Source: JAKZSU01 sp047517485
GTDB lineage: Bacteria > Pseudomonadota > Alphaproteobacteria > UBA7887
Assembly: GCA_047517485.1 (NCBI GenBank)
Contig: JAKZSU010000062.1
Span: 1 to 7,132 of the forward strand
DNA: 7,132 nucleotides
Direction: 5' to 3'
Each line of letters opens with the position of its first letter. Within the stretch, counting starts at the first letter, position 1. Position numbers and translations under genes: made by a program. Of the stretch, positions 5,535-7,132 are shown piece after piece. The notes below the pieces were generated by a model, which made no database searches, was not told the origin of the DNA, and saw only the letters and a list, made by a program, of their open reading frames with translations.

Positions 5535-6497
5535 TCAGGATTGCGTGTTCCATGGCCCCCCCGCGCCATTACCGCCCGATCCACCGCGCGCCGAGCGCGC
5601 GAGTTCGGCGATGCCGGCGATCGAGCCGATCACGCTCGACGCCTCGAGCGGCATCATGATGACTTTTGCATTGTCGGCGCTGGCGATTTCCTTGAGCGCA
5701 TCGATATATTTCTGGGCGATGAAATAATTGATCGCATTGACGTCGCCCGCGGCGATCGCCTCAGACACCACGGCGGTCGCCTTGGCTTCCGCCTCGGCCA
5801 GCCTTTCCCGCGCCTCGGCGTCGCGGAAGGACGCTTCGCGTTCGCCCTCGGCATTGAGGACCACCGCCTGTTTGGCGCCCTCGGCGCGGAGAATTTCCGA
5901 TGCGCGCTCGCCTTCGGCTTCGAGGATCAGCGCGCGCCGCTCGCGTTCGGCTTTCATCTGTCGCGCCATCGATTCGACCAGATCGCGCGGCGGAGAGATA
6001 TCCTTGACCTCGATGCGGGTGATTTTCACCCCCCACGGGTTGGTCGCCTCGTCGACCACAAGGAGAATGCGCGAGTTAATTACCTCGCGTTGCGACAGCA
6101 GTTCGTCGAGGTCCATCGACCCCATCACCGTCCGCAAGTTGGTCAATGTCAGATTGATCGTCGCCAGTACGAGGTCGTTGACCTCATACGCGGCTCGCGC
6201 CGCGTCAAGGATCTGGAAGAACACCACCCCGTCGACGGTGACCATCGCGTTATCCTTGGTGATGATCTCCTGGCTGGGGACATCGAGCACCTGTTCCATC
6301 ATATTCAACTTGGCGCCGACCCCGTCGATGATGGGAACGATGAGATTGAGACCGGGGCTCATCGTGCGGACGTAGCGGCCAAACCGTTCGACGGTATATT
6401 CGTAGCCCTGTGGCACGAATTTGACGCTCATGAAGACCAGGATGAGCGCGAGGACGAGCACGACAACTACGAAAATCGTCAGTCCGGTCGGTTGCAT
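5535..6497 (-). CDS. qmcA: SPFH/stomatin/prohibitin-family membrane protein (QmcA-like)
   Basis: This is a 320-residue protein, a typical length for the QmcA/paraslipin group. One N-terminal membrane segment (about 7-25) is followed by the SPFH domain at about 26-180, with VPQGYEYTVERFGRYVRTMSPG, the SQEIITKDNAMVTVDGVVF strand pair and GVKITRIEVKDISPP. A long alanine/glutamate/arginine coiled coil spans about 180-250 (EAEGERASEILRAEG and similar). A conserved tail (AINYFIAQKYIDAL, AKVIMMPLEASSVIGSI) is followed by a glycine-rich end. These proteins oligomerise at the inner membrane and organise membrane domains or FtsH protease access. The start at 6497 is chosen over the upstream in-frame ATG at 6566 because AGGGGA (6510-6505) lies seven bases before it and the membrane anchor follows at once. 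It is the first gene of an operon with nfeD. Confidence 0.92.
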   Translation of the reverse strand: MQPTGLTIFVVVVLVLALILVFMSVKFVPQGYEYTVERFGRYVRTMSPGLNLIVPIIDGVGAKLNMMEQVLDVPSQEIITKDNAMVTVDGVVFFQILDAARAAYEVNDLVLATINLTLTNLRTVMGSMDLDELLSQREVINSRILLVVDEATNPWGVKITRIEVKDISPPRDLVESMARQMKAERERRALILEAEGERASEILRAEGAKQAVVLNAEGEREASFRDAEARERLAEAEAKATAVVSEAIAAGDVNAINYFIAQKYIDALKEIASADNAKVIMMPLEASSVIGSIAGIAELARSARGGSGGNGAGGPWNTQS

Positions 6498-6534
6498 ACG
6501 GTTATCCCCTGTTGTGTTGACCCAAGGCGCAAGT

Positions 6535-6575
6535 GCCACGCCAGTAGCGTGGCTATTCGGCAACACAAGGTTGCC
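6535..6575 (-). promoter_or_regulatory. Two adjacent stem-loops upstream of qmcA
   Basis: GCCACGC (6535-6541) pairs with GCGTGGC (6547-6553) around a 5-base loop. GGCAAC (6559-6564) pairs with GTTGCC (6570-6575) around another. They lie 38-78 bases before the qmcA ATG, either in its 5' leader or over its promoter. No regulator can be named. The first is a 7-bp perfect dyad and could equally be a protein-binding site. Confidence 0.3.
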
Positions 6576-6581
6576 TTAATG

Positions 6582-6715
6582 CCATATTGGGTCGCGAGCG
6601 GCGCAGAACAATGCGGGTTCTGGAAGTCCGCCCAGGGCGCCGAGGCGTGGAGAAACGCCGGCGTAGCCCCATATTGAAACGCGAGTACGTCTATCTGGTC
6701 GCTGAAATATGGGGC
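6582..6715. repeat. Repeated CCATATT motifs in the qmcA/cheZ divergent region
   Basis: CCATATTG-N3-CGCGAG occurs at 6582-6598 and again at 6669-6685. In addition, GCCCCATATT at 6666-6675 is a perfect 10-bp inverted repeat of AATATGGGGC at 6706-6715. The set lies 70-200 bases before the cheZ start. It may be a regulator-binding array or residue of an old small repeat; I recognise no known operator. Otherwise the 217 bases from 6567 to 6783 hold no supported gene. Confidence 0.35.
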
Positions 6716-6783
6716 GCGACCGACTCTTTTGGGGCGATTATTCGGTTTGGTCGGGGTGCGATCGCGGGAGAAATGAGGGGCGA

Positions 6784-7068
6784 ATGGGATCGAAGGAAAA
6801 TTCGAGTCTGGTAAGTGAAGTCGTCACCTTATTCTCGTCGATGCAACAGTTTCGGCGTGAATTGGCGTCGATCCGACATCCCGAGCAAAGCGAGGACCGC
6901 TTCGATACGGTCTCCGAGCAACTTGACGCCATTGTCGCCGCGACCGAGGACGCGACCAACAAGATTCTCGGTGCGATCGAGGAAATTGGCGAAATAGGGT
7001 ATCCACTTAGCTCTCGTGATTGTGAAATTTACCTTTGTTTCCAATGCGATACGAGTGGGTCGAAATAA
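6784..7068 (+). pseudogene. cheZ: CheZ-like chemotaxis phosphatase, interrupted by the MITE-like element after codon 70
   Basis: From the ATG at 6784 (GAGGGG at 6775-6780 just upstream), 70 native residues can be read. They include RFDTVSEQLDAIVAATEDA and TNKILGAIEEIGE. This matches the helix of CheZ preceding the long four-helix-bundle hairpin (compare the RLNYVLTMTAQAAERALNSVE region of E. coli CheZ). CheZ removes phosphate from CheY-P and so resets the flagellar motor signal. The catalytic Asp/Gln motif (QDFQDLTGQ in E. coli) would lie far downstream and is not seen. The element begins exactly at 6994, adds 24 foreign codons and stops the frame at TAA 7066-7068. The product would lack the active site, so the gene is judged disrupted. 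The rest of cheZ should resume beyond the window. Family assignment from 70 residues is good but not certain. Confidence 0.75.
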
Positions 7069-7132
7069 GGCCGTACATCGGTGTTTTCTTGTGTGTTTTC
7101 AACACGCTACGCGACCGGATGGGAGAGCGAAG
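6994..7132 (+). mobile_element. MITE-like element, second copy, cut by window end
   Basis: The visible 139 bases match 3705-3843 at all but one position (T at 7092 against C at 3803), in the same orientation. The left inverted repeat is complete, and the right one is cut after the first ten bases of its inner part. By analogy with the first copy, 12 more bases would complete it. The flank immediately left is TTGGCGAA. If the target duplication is 8 bp, the same octamer should follow the right end outside the window. Confidence 0.85.

Noticed and set aside
5541..6677. A 378-residue plus-strand open frame opposite qmcA
   Set aside because: It lies antisense to the well-supported SPFH protein and its Asp/His/Arg-rich composition is typical of a shadow frame.
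6587..6814. A 75-residue plus-strand frame before cheZ
   Set aside because: It is arginine-rich, has no ribosome-binding site or recognisable motif, and overlaps the cheZ start. The region is better explained by repeats and promoter sequence.

Overview
The window is GC-rich DNA whose protein content points to an alphaproteobacterium, probably Rhodospirillales-like. The evidence is the CheZ-type protein, a QmcA/NfeD pair, a GT87 membrane glycosyltransferase and an IS630 element. This placement is inferred from protein character, not from a marker gene.

Layout. Positions 1-205 are the 3' end of an IS630-family insertion sequence; its transposase carries an in-frame stop 14 codons before the usual end. 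Positions 234-395 (minus) hold a start-less reading frame that may be the C-terminal remnant of a lost gene. Positions 385-2641 (minus) are a two-gene unit. A polyprenyl-phosphate sugar synthase (GT2, DPM1-like, with GtrA-like membrane helices) overlaps by 8 bp a GT87 membrane glycosyltransferase. Together they fit a 'load sugar on lipid carrier, then transfer it' pathway. Diverging from them at 2748-3524 (plus) is a class II aldolase/adducin-family protein. Its 3' flank holds a perfect TGTGA-N6-TCACA palindrome, which could be a CRP-type operator or a stem-loop.

The most notable structure is a 151-bp non-coding mobile element at 3705-3855. It has 22-bp imperfect terminal inverted repeats and a perfect 8-bp flanking direct repeat, so it is MITE-like. 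It sits 9 bp upstream of the ATG of a 361-residue protein I do not recognise. A second copy in the same orientation begins at 6994 and runs off the window end. It differs by one base over the visible 139 bp and interrupts a cheZ-like chemotaxis phosphatase gene exactly after codon 70.

Between the two copies lie the unknown gene (3865-4950, plus) and, convergent to it, an operon on the minus strand made of an SPFH/stomatin-family protein (qmcA-like, 5535-6497) and its usual partner NfeD (4971-5471). The nfeD gene ends in a 12-bp tandem repeat. Upstream of qmcA and cheZ is a 286-bp divergent intergenic region with two small hairpins and a repeated CCATATTG-N3-CGCGAG motif.

The cell biology suggested is envelope-centred: lipid-linked glycosylation, a membrane-domain scaffold, and a chemotaxis gene broken by a small mobile element. 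I see no tRNA, rRNA or CRISPR array.
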